DNA from: an uncultured Eubacteriales bacterium
Lineage (GTDB): Bacteria > Bacillota > Clostridia > Oscillospirales > Oscillospiraceae
Assembly (NCBI GenBank): GCA_900545805.1
Contig: URAL01000017.1
Coordinates: forward strand, 1 to 34,105
Length of the DNA: 34,105 bases
Direction of reading: 5' to 3'
Below, in pieces: positions 1 to 8,131 of the stretch (position 1 is its first letter; every line of letters starts with the position of its first letter). The translations under genes were made by a program, and so were the position numbers. A model generated the notes under the pieces. That model made no database searches and had not been told where the DNA came from. It saw nothing but the letters and a program-made list of their open reading frames with translations.

Positions 1-332
1 AAGCCCGTGTCCTTGCATTTCGGACAGGAATAGATATCCTCAAGATAGTCCGCAGGGTAGCCGCGCTCGTTTAGAAGCTCCGCCTTTTTTACCTGAAGCG
101 CAAGGCTTTCCTCCTCCAGCGCCCTGAGCGCGTCGGCAAGATCAGCGCTGCGCTTTATCGTCAGGCCGACGAGCTCGGACATCTGTGCGCGAAGGCGGGC
201 GTCGATGCGCCTTATCTCGGGTATAAGGGCATATATTTTTTCCTGTCTGAGATAGTGCTCGGCGACGTTATCGGCGTGCCTGTGCGCTATCCGCTCCCTG
301 GCTCGAGCCAGAATCTTTCCGTCCAGTGCCAT
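1..332 (-). CDS. DnaC/DnaI-like ATP-binding replication protein, N-terminal part (cut by window edge)
   Basis: Reading leftward from an ATG at 332, the first 110 residues are visible and the frame stays open to base 1. The N-terminus is helical and charged. It ends in the segment RGYPADYLEDIYSCPKCKDTG, of which the CPKCKDTG part is the zinc-binding start typical of the clostridial DnaC-like AAA+ proteins (helicase loader / primosomal DnaI relatives). The Walker A ATPase core would lie outside the window. The gene starts three bases after the stop of the DnaD-domain gene, so the two are probably co-transcribed and work together in loading the replicative helicase. The family assignment rests on the N-terminal pattern and the neighbour only. 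Confidence 0.8.
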   Translation of the reverse strand, partial: MALDGKILARARERIAHRHADNVAEHYLRQEKIYALIPEIRRIDARLRAQMSELVGLTIKRSADLADALRALEEESLALQVKKAELLNERGYPADYLEDIYSCPKCKDTG

Positions 333-335
333 TAT

Positions 336-1256
336 TTAACCGTTTTTAACCTTTTCGTATATTGAACGCAGACGGTCGAGCTCATCGCCCGAGACCTTGC
401 TGCGATGCTGATTTTCCGCTTTCACGGCCGAAGCCGGCGCACGGCTGTCGCGCTCGGCGACCTCGGCGGCCGTGTGTATGCCTTTTTCATGCCAAGAGAG
501 CATGATCTTGTTCATGTATCCCCATTTTAAAGCACCGGTGTTTATGACCGTGCGGTCGTATGCAATGAGTATAGACTCGTTGTCAAAGCCCATCTCAAAC
601 CAGGAGAGCATGTACCTGCGCTCGGTCGGCGTGAGCACACGCGCGCCGAGCCCCATGGAGGCTTTTATTTCACCCGCACGTGAGCGCCTTTCAGCCTGCT
701 TTCGTATGTATTCATCGGCCTGCTCGATGGTGATGATCTCCCTGTTTGCCCATGAGTAAGCCTCCTTTTCTATGCTGCGCATCGACGGCAGCCTGCCCGG
801 ACCGTATTTTTCCGCAAACACGTCGATGCAGTAGCCGATAAGCATGAATATGACGTCGGCCGGGAGAGCGAGATAATCGTAGATGCCGAACAGCGTCTTG
901 AGATCGGCCGTCGAGAGCGCCCGTCCGAGCTTGCGCTGCGCCTGGGCGATGACGGCCTGAAAGCCGCTGTCGGCCTTTGAGCGGCGCACGATATCCTCCG
1001 AGGTGTACTCCGGAAGCTCCTCGGCAGGGGGGAGCCTGCGCGCCGCCGGAGTCTGCTCCGCGGACATGCGGCAGAGCTTTTCGTAGGCGTTTTTTATCTC
1101 CGCACCCGTGCGGCAAAGCTCACGCGCCGCGGCGTCGGCGTCAAATGCATCGTGCCTGCACAGCCAGATATACAGCAGTGCGACGTCGCCGTCATGCGCG
1201 GCGATAAGCTTGTCCGCGATGCTGTCCGGTATTAAATTACGCTCCGCTGTGGGCAT
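336..1256 (-). CDS. DnaD domain-containing replication initiation protein
   Basis: This encodes 306 residues, within the usual size for clostridial DnaD-domain proteins. The C-terminal third carries the DnaD/DnaB_2 signature: a helix ending in ESILIAYDRTV, then NTGALKWGYMNKIMLSWHEK, which is the hallmark of the ssDNA-binding tail. The N-terminal part is a winged-helix-like helical region. In Firmicutes DnaD proteins act with DnaB/DnaI in primosome assembly, remodelling DNA at origins and restart sites and recruiting the helicase loader. That fits the DnaC-like gene directly downstream (3-base gap). The ATG at 1256 is preceded by an AGGTG-type ribosome site. A promoter is visible upstream on the minus strand. 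Confidence 0.88.
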   Translation of the reverse strand: MPTAERNLIPDSIADKLIAAHDGDVALLYIWLCRHDAFDADAAARELCRTGAEIKNAYEKLCRMSAEQTPAARRLPPAEELPEYTSEDIVRRSKADSGFQAVIAQAQRKLGRALSTADLKTLFGIYDYLALPADVIFMLIGYCIDVFAEKYGPGRLPSMRSIEKEAYSWANREIITIEQADEYIRKQAERRSRAGEIKASMGLGARVLTPTERRYMLSWFEMGFDNESILIAYDRTVINTGALKWGYMNKIMLSWHEKGIHTAAEVAERDSRAPASAVKAENQHRSKVSGDELDRLRSIYEKVKNG

Positions 1257-1307
1257 ATCGTTTCACCTGTTCATTCAAAGTTTACACAAAGCGCTTTAAC
1301 AAGAGGA

Positions 1308-1336
1308 ATTATATCATTAAAATAAGCTTGTAGCAA
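1308..1336 (-). promoter_or_regulatory. SigA-type promoter of the dnaD-dnaC-like operon
   Basis: On the minus strand a TTGCTA -35 box (1336-1331) and a perfect TATAAT -10 box (1313-1308) are separated by 17 bases. It lies about 50 bases upstream of the DnaD start. Its -35 box physically overlaps the -35 box of the rightward U32 promoter. A perfect 10-bp palindrome AAAGCGCTTT lies just downstream at about 1288-1297. Confidence 0.65.
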
Positions 1337-1357
1337 TAGCCTTGTTTGTGGTATAAT
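1328..1357 (+). promoter_or_regulatory. Promoter of the U32-maf-mreCD-pbp2 cluster
   Basis: TTGTAG (1328-1333), an 18-base spacer and TATAAT (1352-1357), with a TG dinucleotide one base upstream of the -10 (extended -10 form). The predicted start is about 1364, leaving a leader of roughly 45 bases before the SD AGAGGTAGGGG and the ATG at 1411. Confidence 0.65.
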
Positions 1358-1410
1358 TCATTGATTACTTACAAACAGAATTTGCAGATAAATGCAAGAG
1401 GTAGGGGTAT

Positions 1411-3498
1411 ATGCTGGAGCTGCTTTCACCCGCAGGCTCGCCGGAGGCGGTCGTTGCCGCCGTACAGAACGGCGCGGATGCGGTCTATATGGGATTGGGA
1501 ATATTCAATGCTCGCCGCGGAGCGAAGAATTTCAGCGACGAGGAATTTGAAAAGGCGGTGCGGTACTGCCGCATACGCGGCTGCAAGGTCTATGTCACGA
1601 TGAACACGCTTGTTGGCGACCGTGAGATGGAGCAGGCCGCCGAGCTTGCCAGGCGCGTATCGGACCTTGGAGCGGACGCAATACTGGTTCAGGATATCGG
1701 ACTTCTGAGTGTTCTGAAAAGGATCGTTCCGGATATCCCGCTGCACGCGAGCACGCAGATGAGCATACACGACCTTGCCGGCGTTGAGGCCGCGGCCGAG
1801 ATGGGGCTGACCCGCGCCGTTCTGGCGCGCGAGCTCAGCTTTGAGCAGATAAAATTTATCACAAAGCACTCGCCTATAGAGACGGAAATCTTCGTCCACG
1901 GTGCTTTGTGCTTCTGCCATTCGGGGCAGTGCTACATGTCCTCACTCATAGGCCGCCGCAGCGGAAACCGCGGCATGTGCGCCCAGCCCTGCCGCATGGA
2001 ATACACCATGGGCGGCAGACTTGAGGACAGTCATCCGCTGTCACTGAAGGATAACTGCCTTGTCGACCGCCTGCGCGAGATCGAGGATGCCGGCGTTGCC
2101 TGCGTGAAAATCGAGGGCAGAATGAAGCGCCCGGAATATACGGGCATAGTCACCGGCATATATTCAAAGATCATAAAAGAGCGCCGCGAGCCGACTGCGG
2201 ACGAGCTGCAGGCACTTGCCGACGCATTCTCGCGCCAGGGCTTTACGCAGGGCTATTTTAACGGTGATAAGACCGATATGTTCGGCGTAAGAGCCGAAAC
2301 GGACAAGACGGGCGAGAAGATGTTTGCCGACGTGCGCAGAGAATATATCGGCCGCGAGGAGCGGCGCGTTCCCGTTAAGTTCTACGCCGTCGTAAATGCC
2401 GGAGAGGCGGTCAAGGCGGCGGCTGTCGATAACCTCGGCAACAAGGCTGTCGCTTTCGGAGCGGAGCCGCAAAAGGCCATACGTCAGGCAATAAGCTCCG
2501 AGGTTTTGAGCGACAGGCTCGGCAAAACGGGCGGTACGCCGTACTATTGCATTGATGCGCAAAGCAGGGTGCAGAGCGGCCTTTACCTGTCCGCCTCCGA
2601 GATAAATGAGCTCAGGCGAAAGCTCATCACGGCGCTAAACGACCGCCGAGCCGCTGCACCGCAGCGCCGAAGCCTGCCTATGCCGCCGATGCCGTCGGGG
2701 CAGGGCGCGGTGACAGATCCCGTCATGATCTATCAGGTGCGCACGGCAGAGCAGCTGACCGAGGAGCTTGCCGATACCAGGCCCGATTATATCTATATTC
2801 CCGTCAAGGTCATGCACGACAGCTTTGACCTTATCCAAATGTTCAGGGAGCGGGGCACGGTGCCCGTGGCGGTTCTGCCGCGAGTTGTGACCGACAGCGA
2901 GACAAAGCAGGTGTTCACAATGCTCAGGGGACTGTTCGACCGCGGCATAAATGAAGCGCTCGTCGGAAATCTCGGGCATATAAAGCTTGCCCGCAGAGCC
3001 GGCATGAAAACGCGTGCCGACTTCGGCATGAATGTGTTTAACTCGTATTCTATGGATATGATACAGAGGATGGGCTTTCTGTCCGCAACAGCCTCATTCG
3101 AGCTTCGCCTTGCGCAGGTGCGCGACATGGCGAAATGCGTGCCGACGGAGCTCATAGCCTACGGCCGGCTGCCGCTTATGGTGTCCGACCAGTGCGTAAT
3201 AAGCCACAGTCTGGGCACGTGCAGCTGTCAGAGCCCGGCGCAGCTTTCCGATCGTATGGGCTCAACCTTCCCCGTCGTGCGCGAGTTTGAACATCGCAAT
3301 GTGATATACAATTCCCGAAAGCTGTTCATGGCCGATAAAAACGACGAGCTGTGCGGCGCGGGGCTTTGGGGCATAAGACTGATGTTCACCACCGAGGGCG
3401 CACGCGAGTGCGTTCAGGTGGCAAGAAGATATAAGGGCGAGGGCGACTATCAGCCTAACGATCTGACCCGCGGCCTTTACTACAGAGGAGTTGACTGA
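1411..3498 (+). CDS. U32 family protein (TrhP/RlhA-type, long form with C-terminal extension)
   Basis: This encodes 695 residues. The peptidase U32 signature is present near residues 159-177 (EIFVHGALCFCHSGQCYMS), with cysteines 167, 174, 190/194 and 231 placed like the iron-sulfur ligands of this family. U32 proteins were first called collagenase-like proteases. Characterised members (TrhP, RlhA) use prephenate-dependent chemistry to hydroxylate tRNA U34 or 23S rRNA C2501. The length matches the long Firmicute form with a second, DUF3656-like half. Which RNA is modified cannot be told from sequence. The ATG follows a strong AGAGGTAGGGG site, and the stop lies one base before maf, so the two are co-transcribed. 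Confidence 0.88.
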   Translation: MLELLSPAGSPEAVVAAVQNGADAVYMGLGIFNARRGAKNFSDEEFEKAVRYCRIRGCKVYVTMNTLVGDREMEQAAELARRVSDLGADAILVQDIGLLSVLKRIVPDIPLHASTQMSIHDLAGVEAAAEMGLTRAVLARELSFEQIKFITKHSPIETEIFVHGALCFCHSGQCYMSSLIGRRSGNRGMCAQPCRMEYTMGGRLEDSHPLSLKDNCLVDRLREIEDAGVACVKIEGRMKRPEYTGIVTGIYSKIIKERREPTADELQALADAFSRQGFTQGYFNGDKTDMFGVRAETDKTGEKMFADVRREYIGREERRVPVKFYAVVNAGEAVKAAAVDNLGNKAVAFGAEPQKAIRQAISSEVLSDRLGKTGGTPYYCIDAQSRVQSGLYLSASEINELRRKLITALNDRRAAAPQRRSLPMPPMPSGQGAVTDPVMIYQVRTAEQLTEELADTRPDYIYIPVKVMHDSFDLIQMFRERGTVPVAVLPRVVTDSETKQVFTMLRGLFDRGINEALVGNLGHIKLARRAGMKTRADFGMNVFNSYSMDMIQRMGFLSATASFELRLAQVRDMAKCVPTELIAYGRLPLMVSDQCVISHSLGTCSCQSPAQLSDRMGSTFPVVREFEHRNVIYNSRKLFMADKNDELCGAGLWGIRLMFTTEGARECVQVARRYKGEGDYQPNDLTRGLYYRGVD

Positions 3499-3499
3499 T

Positions 3500-4066
3500 A
3501 TGGATATCGTGCTGGCCTCCGGCTCACCGAGACGAAGGGAGCTGCTGGAGACGCTGGGACTTGAGTTTTCCGTTGTTCCGGCAAAGGGCGAGGAGATAGC
3601 GCCAGAGGGTGCAGGCCCCGCAGAAACGGTCATGGCTCTGTCAAAAGCCAAGGCAGGGGAGGTTGCGAAAAGCCGTCCCGAGTCGCTGGTTATAGCTGCC
3701 GATACCGTCGTATGGGCCGAGGGCAGGATACTCGGAAAGCCCAAAGACGAGGCCGAGGCAAGGGCGATGCTGCATATGCTCTCGGATAATACACACGAGG
3801 TATACACGGGCGTTACTGTCGTCCTCGGCGGCAAAACGATGGCCGGAGCGGAGTGCACGAAGGTGTTTTTCCGCAGGCTGACCGATGAGGAGATAGACAG
3901 ATATGTCTCCACCGGAGAACCCATGGACAAGGCCGGAGCCTACGGTATTCAGGGCAGAGCTGCGCTTATGGTGAGGCGGCTTGAGGGCGATTACTTCAAT
4001 GTTATGGGTCTGCCGCTGTGCAGGCTCGGCCAAATGCTCGAAGAGATCGGGGTGCATCTTTTTTGA
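3500..4066 (+). CDS. maf: Maf family nucleoside triphosphate pyrophosphatase
   Basis: This encodes 188 residues from the ATG at 3500, the usual Maf length. The N-terminal motif LASGSPRRRELL is the canonical Maf substrate-binding loop. The middle has VIAADTVVWAEGRILGKPKD, with the catalytic Asp, and the C-terminal part has DKAGAYGIQGRAAL. Maf proteins hydrolyse non-canonical or modified pyrimidine/purine NTPs to monophosphates and were first linked to septum formation. An in-frame TTG at 3491 abuts the AGGAG site, so the ATG nine bases downstream of that site is the better start. The stop overlaps the mreC start, matching the common maf-mre linkage in Firmicutes. Confidence 0.93.
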   Translation: MDIVLASGSPRRRELLETLGLEFSVVPAKGEEIAPEGAGPAETVMALSKAKAGEVAKSRPESLVIAADTVVWAEGRILGKPKDEAEARAMLHMLSDNTHEVYTGVTVVLGGKTMAGAECTKVFFRRLTDEEIDRYVSTGEPMDKAGAYGIQGRAALMVRRLEGDYFNVMGLPLCRLGQMLEEIGVHLF

Positions 4067-4911
4067 ACGTAAAAAATTATCTTAAGAAAAACGGAATAAA
4101 GCTCGGCGTCATAGTGCTGGTCATAGCGCTCGTCGCAGGAGCGGCCTCGTATCTTCTCAAGGGCAACGCCGGAGTGATACAAAACGTGACCGGTACGGTC
4201 AAGGCTCCCGTGCAGCGTATGGTAAGCTCCGTCGCCGAGTGGCTTGAGGGTATATACGGCTATCTTTACGAATACGATCAGCTCATCGCGGAAAACGAGC
4301 GTCTGCGTGCGGAGCTGACCGAGGCGCAGGAGGAGGCGCGAAACGGCGCGGCCGCCATCGAGGAAAACGAGCGCTTCCGTCAGCTGCTGAACTTTAAGGA
4401 AAAGCACAGCGATATGACGCTCGAGTCGGCTAAGGTCGTTGCGTGGACGACCTCGAACTGGGCACATTCGTTTACCATAAGCAAGGGTACAAACGCCGGT
4501 CTCGCCGTCGGCGACTGCGTTATAACCGAGTACGGCGTCATGGTCGGCCAGATCACCGAGGTCGGCTCAACGTGGGCGACGGTTGCGACGGTCATTGACC
4601 TTAACACCAATATCGGCGCTCTCGTATCCGAAAACGGCGCATCGGGCCTCCTTGTCGGCGATTTTGCCATGATGCAGGAGGGCTGTGTGAAGCTCAGCTA
4701 CCTTGCCGACGGAGCGCAGGTGTTCTCGGGCGACACGGTCATGACCTCGGGCTCAGGCGGCGCTTTTCCGCAGGGACTCGTTGTCGGAACGATAAGCTCG
4801 GTAAAAACGGAGGCCGGAGGTCAGATAGAATACGGCGAGGTCAAGCCCGGCTGCGATCTTTCGGCGCTCGTTCAGGTTTTTGTCGTAAAGGATTTTGAAG
4901 TGGTGGAATAA
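4063..4911 (+). CDS. mreC: Rod shape-determining protein MreC
   Basis: This encodes 282 residues. The short cytoplasmic start (NVKNYLKKNGIKLG) is followed by one membrane helix (VIVLVIALVAGAASYLL). Then comes a coiled coil (about residues 70-105, ENERLRAELTEAQEEA) and the two beta domains typical of MreC (motifs GTNAGLAVGDCVIT, GLLVGD, TSGSGGAFPQGLVVG). MreC is an extracytoplasmic scaffold that activates the elongation PBP. The start is taken as TTG at 4063, which overlaps the maf TGA and has a GGGGTG site eight bases upstream. A longer reading from 4018 would add residues encoded inside maf and has no ribosome site. No mreB is present upstream, although many Firmicutes carry mreB between maf and mreC. 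Confidence 0.93.
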   Translation: MNVKNYLKKNGIKLGVIVLVIALVAGAASYLLKGNAGVIQNVTGTVKAPVQRMVSSVAEWLEGIYGYLYEYDQLIAENERLRAELTEAQEEARNGAAAIEENERFRQLLNFKEKHSDMTLESAKVVAWTTSNWAHSFTISKGTNAGLAVGDCVITEYGVMVGQITEVGSTWATVATVIDLNTNIGALVSENGASGLLVGDFAMMQEGCVKLSYLADGAQVFSGDTVMTSGSGGAFPQGLVVGTISSVKTEAGGQIEYGEVKPGCDLSALVQVFVVKDFEVVE

Positions 4912-5436
4912 TTGCTCAACAGACTTATTCAGGCTCTTGAATGGAAAAAAGTCCGTATGGTGCTCAGGTATGCGGTCTATATGATACTGGTCATGCTGCT
5001 GCAGAGCGTACTGTTTTCAAGGCTCAGCATTTTCGGTGCGAAGGGCTTTGTAATCCCCGCTGCGGCGGTGGCGGCCGGAATATATCTCGGCGGCGTGCGC
5101 GGAGCGGTGTTCGGCATCTTCCTCGGCCTGTTTACGGACATGGCCTTTTCCGAAACAACGGTGCTGTTTACGATACTGTTCCCGCTCATCGGCTTTGGGG
5201 CGGGCTTTGCCTCGGAGTTTTATATAAACAAGAGCTTTTTCGCATTTATGATATTCAGCATGGCGGCGATACTTCTTTGCAGCATTGTGCAGCTCGTGCA
5301 CGCACTTCTGGGCGGAGGCACGGAGCTGCTGCCCGGCCTTTTAACGGCGCTTTTGCAGACGGTGCTGTCAATACCGCCGGTCATGCTGCTGTACCTGCCG
5401 TTTAAAGAGGGCGGCGCGATGAATCACTCCTACTGA
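4912..5436 (+). CDS. mreD: Rod shape-determining protein MreD
   Basis: This encodes 174 residues starting with TTG immediately after the mreC stop. It is strongly hydrophobic with five to six predicted membrane helices (for example YAVYMILVMLLQSVLFSRLS and GIYLGGVRGAVFGIFLGLFT). The size and the SxFG/GxxxGxxxDxxF-like spacing match MreD, the integral membrane partner of MreC in the elongasome. A weak GGTGG site overlaps the end of mreC, suggesting translational coupling. Position between mreC and pbp2 makes the call secure even though MreD sequences diverge. Confidence 0.92.
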   Translation: MLNRLIQALEWKKVRMVLRYAVYMILVMLLQSVLFSRLSIFGAKGFVIPAAAVAAGIYLGGVRGAVFGIFLGLFTDMAFSETTVLFTILFPLIGFGAGFASEFYINKSFFAFMIFSMAAILLCSIVQLVHALLGGGTELLPGLLTALLQTVLSIPPVMLLYLPFKEGGAMNHSY

Positions 5437-5449
5437 TCGAGGATACCCA

Positions 5450-7537
5450 ATGAACATTATCAAGAAAGAAAGACTTATAGCTCTTGCGGCTGTTTTTGTC
5501 GTGCTTCTTACGGTGTATATCGTTGCACTGTACAAGCTCCAGATCATAGAGGGCGAGAAGTACTATGAGGAAAGCCGCAATAATATGGTGACGACAAGCA
5601 CCGTTACCGCCGCGAGAGGAAATATCCTTGACCGCAACGGCAGAACGCTCGTCACGAATAAATCGTGCTATGACCTGACCATAAACACAGACGAGCTTTT
5701 CCCCAGCGATAACAGCGTTGACTCAAACGCCGTTATCTTAAAGCTCGTAAACATGATCCGCGATTACGGCGACGATTATATTGATGATCTGCCGATAACG
5801 AAAAGCCCGCCGTTCGAGTTTGAAAATGTCTCCGAGCAGGATCAGGCCAGGCTCGACGCATACATGAAGCAAAACGAGGTAAAGGAAAACGCCAGCGCCG
5901 TCGAGATACTCTCCAGCATGCGTGAGCGGTATAAGATTGACAGCAACTACACTGCTGAGGAGGCAAGGATCATTGCCGGCGTGCGATACGCGATAAACGT
6001 GCGCTATCTGATAAACACCTCCGACTATGTTTTCGTCAAGGATGCGGATATGAAGCTCATAGCCACGCTGCGCGAGAACAACATCGAGGGCATAAATATC
6101 AAGGAATCCTATGTCCGCGAATACTCAACCTCCGCTGCCGCGCATATTTTGGGCTACACCGGCGCAATGAGCGACAGCGACTACGCAAAATACGCCGATC
6201 AGGGCTATTCCGCCGACGCGTCAGTCGGTAAGGACGGCGCGGAGTACGCCTTTGAAAAATATCTGCACGGCACCAACGGCACCGTGCGCACGACCTCGTC
6301 CTCCGACGGTACGGTCATCAGCAAGGAATACACAAAAGAGCCTGAGCCGGGCAGCAATGTGTACCTAACAATAGATATCGCGCTTCAGGAGGCGGCCGAG
6401 CTTGCGCTCGAAAACGGCGTCGCCTCGATACAGGCTAAGATAGACGCTAAAAAAGAACAGCTGATAGCAAGCGGAAGCTACAAGGAAAAGCAGGACCAGA
6501 TAGACGGTGCGGCGGTCGTCGTCGTAAACGTCAAAACCGGCGAGCCGCTTGCCATAGCCAACTGGCCGACCTACGATCCGGCGCAGCTGCTTGAAAATTA
6601 TAACGAGATACTTGAAGCGCCGAACACTCCTCTGTACAACCGCGCCCTGCTCGGCGCCTACGCCCCGGGCTCGACCTTCAAGCCCTGCACGGCCATCGCC
6701 TCGCTTACAGAGGGCATTATAAACACGGGAACAACGATAGAGTGCCGCGGCCGGTACACGCGCTATGAGCAGTACGGCTATGCGCCCTACTGCTGGATAT
6801 ACACGCAGAATAACCAGAAGCTCACGCACGGTTATCTGAATGTCACCGGAGCTATCCAGAACTCCTGCAACATATTCTTCTACTCGGCAGGCCACGATCT
6901 GGGCATCGATAAGATGGATAAATACGCGGCTTTGTTCGGCCTGGGTGAGAGCACCGGAATAGAGCTGCCGGAGTCCAAGGGCAACATGGCAAACGCCAAA
7001 AACCACGAGGAGCTCACGGGCGAGGCATGGTCGATAGGCCATACCATGCAGGCCGCTATCGGCCAGTCAGACAGCCTTTTCACTCCGCTCCAGTTGGCCG
7101 AGTACTGCGCGACGGTCGCCAATAACGGCGAGCGCCACAGCGCGTCTATACTCAAATCCGTGCGCAGCTTCAGCTACGGCGATAACGTGTACGAGCGCGA
7201 GGATGAGATCCTCAGCAAGGTCGAGAGCCCCCAGTATAACTGGGACGCCGTCAAGGAGGGCATGAGGCTTGTCGGCAAGTCAACGCTGACGGGCTATACC
7301 ATGACCTCGGTCGCCGCCAAGACCGGTACCGCGCAGAAGGGCGAGAGCGTTGCAAACGACGCGATCTTCATCTGCTATGCACCTTTTGACGATCCTGAGA
7401 TAGCAATGGCCATCGTTGTCCAGAAGGGCAGCGCAGGCTCAAACTGCTCGGTCATAGCAAGTGAGATACTCAAGGCGTACTTCAGCATGAAGTCCGCGAC
7501 GGATATAACCGATGTCGAGGGCGAGCTGCTGCAGTAA
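5450..7537 (+). CDS. Class B penicillin-binding protein (PBP2/MrdA-type transpeptidase)
   Basis: This encodes 695 residues. An N-terminal signal-anchor helix (residues about 9-28) precedes a PBP dimerisation domain with the RGNILDRNGRTL motif (about 56-67). The transpeptidase domain carries all three active-site motifs: S408-T-F-K411, S472-C-N474 and K624-T-G626. It cross-links lateral-wall peptidoglycan and is activated by MreC/MreD, encoded directly upstream (13-base gap with a short GAGGATACCC-like site). The residue 85-190 segment is longer than in E. coli PBP2, as is common in clostridial members. RodA, its usual glycosyltransferase partner, is not encoded in this window. Confidence 0.94.
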   Translation: MNIIKKERLIALAAVFVVLLTVYIVALYKLQIIEGEKYYEESRNNMVTTSTVTAARGNILDRNGRTLVTNKSCYDLTINTDELFPSDNSVDSNAVILKLVNMIRDYGDDYIDDLPITKSPPFEFENVSEQDQARLDAYMKQNEVKENASAVEILSSMRERYKIDSNYTAEEARIIAGVRYAINVRYLINTSDYVFVKDADMKLIATLRENNIEGINIKESYVREYSTSAAAHILGYTGAMSDSDYAKYADQGYSADASVGKDGAEYAFEKYLHGTNGTVRTTSSSDGTVISKEYTKEPEPGSNVYLTIDIALQEAAELALENGVASIQAKIDAKKEQLIASGSYKEKQDQIDGAAVVVVNVKTGEPLAIANWPTYDPAQLLENYNEILEAPNTPLYNRALLGAYAPGSTFKPCTAIASLTEGIINTGTTIECRGRYTRYEQYGYAPYCWIYTQNNQKLTHGYLNVTGAIQNSCNIFFYSAGHDLGIDKMDKYAALFGLGESTGIELPESKGNMANAKNHEELTGEAWSIGHTMQAAIGQSDSLFTPLQLAEYCATVANNGERHSASILKSVRSFSYGDNVYEREDEILSKVESPQYNWDAVKEGMRLVGKSTLTGYTMTSVAAKTGTAQKGESVANDAIFICYAPFDDPEIAMAIVVQKGSAGSNCSVIASEILKAYFSMKSATDITDVEGELLQ

Positions 7538-7566
7538 TAAAAAATGCGCTTTTTGTCAAAAAAGCG

Positions 7567-7595
7567 TTGAAAGAGGCCACTACATTGTATATAAT
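7567..7595 (+). promoter_or_regulatory. Promoter of mgsA
   Basis: TTGAAA (7567-7572), exactly 17 bases, then TATAAT (7590-7595). The predicted start is about 7602, some 40 bases before the mgsA ATG. This separates mgsA transcription from the upstream mre/pbp2 cluster. An imperfect AT-rich hairpin (CGCTTTTT/AAAAAGCG, 7547-7566) lies between the pbp2 stop and this promoter but has no T-run after it. Confidence 0.7.
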
Positions 7596-7641
7596 ATAAC
7601 AGGTGATTTTGAAAACAGATGCAACAGAAATGAGGTAGCTT

Positions 7642-8046
7642 ATGAATATTGCACTTATGGCACATGACAGAAAGAAAGAGCTGATGGTTCAGTTCTGCAT
7701 AGCTTATTGCGGTATTCTTGCTGAGCATTCCGTTTGTGCGACAAATACGACGGGCAAGCTCGTGTCCGAGGCGACCGGCCTTCCCGTGACGCTTTATCTG
7801 CACGCCGATCAGGGCGGAGCACAGCAGATCGGCGCGAGGATAGCCTATAACGAGATAGACCTTGTGCTGTTTTTCTGCGATCCGGCCAATCCCGGCGGCT
7901 TTGATGATATAAATAAGATAGAACGCCTGTGTGACCAGTATCAGATCCCCTTTGCGACTAACGCCGCGACGGCGGAGGTGCTCGTTCAGGGCCTGCGACG
8001 CGGCGATCTTGACTGGCGAAATATCGTTAACCCCAAGCGCAGATGA
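7642..8046 (+). CDS. mgsA: Methylglyoxal synthase
   Basis: This encodes 134 residues and matches MgsA throughout. MNIALMAHDRKKE is the phosphate-binding start with the conserved His-Asp. ATNTTGKLVSEATGLPV forms the substrate pocket. GGAQQIGARI and LVLFFCDP contain the catalytic-region acidic residue, and FATNAATAEVL follows. The enzyme converts dihydroxyacetone phosphate to methylglyoxal and phosphate, a bypass of lower glycolysis under phosphate limitation. The ATG follows GAGGTAG. In many Clostridia mgsA closes an mreBCD-pbp-minCDE-rodA cluster; here it directly follows pbp2 with its own promoter, and minCDE and rodA are absent. Confidence 0.96.
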   Translation: MNIALMAHDRKKELMVQFCIAYCGILAEHSVCATNTTGKLVSEATGLPVTLYLHADQGGAQQIGARIAYNEIDLVLFFCDPANPGGFDDINKIERLCDQYQIPFATNAATAEVLVQGLRRGDLDWRNIVNPKRR

Positions 8047-8070
8047 TTTGTGCAGCAAAAAATGGAACTC

Positions 8071-8104
8071 AAATGCTGTTATCGCTTTTGTGATAGCAGC
8101 ATTT
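8071..8104 (+). other. Strong hairpin between mgsA and hisS
   Basis: A 13-bp inverted repeat (8071-8083 with 8092-8104, one G-U pair) has an 8-base loop and ends 28 bases before the hisS ATG. No T-run follows, so it is not a classic terminator. It could be a transcript stabiliser, a weak terminator for mgsA or a leader element of hisS. Confidence 0.55.
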
Positions 8105-8131
8105 AGTGATTGTTGAAAGGATAAAGGATAT

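Noticed and set aside
3491..3499. TTG start of maf at 3491
   Set aside because: It directly abuts the AGGAG site with no spacing; ATG at 3500 gives a normal nine-base spacing and the canonical Maf N-terminus.
4018..4062. Earlier start for mreC inside maf
   Set aside because: No ribosome site, and the added residues encoded within maf do not fit MreC; TTG at 4063 is better placed.
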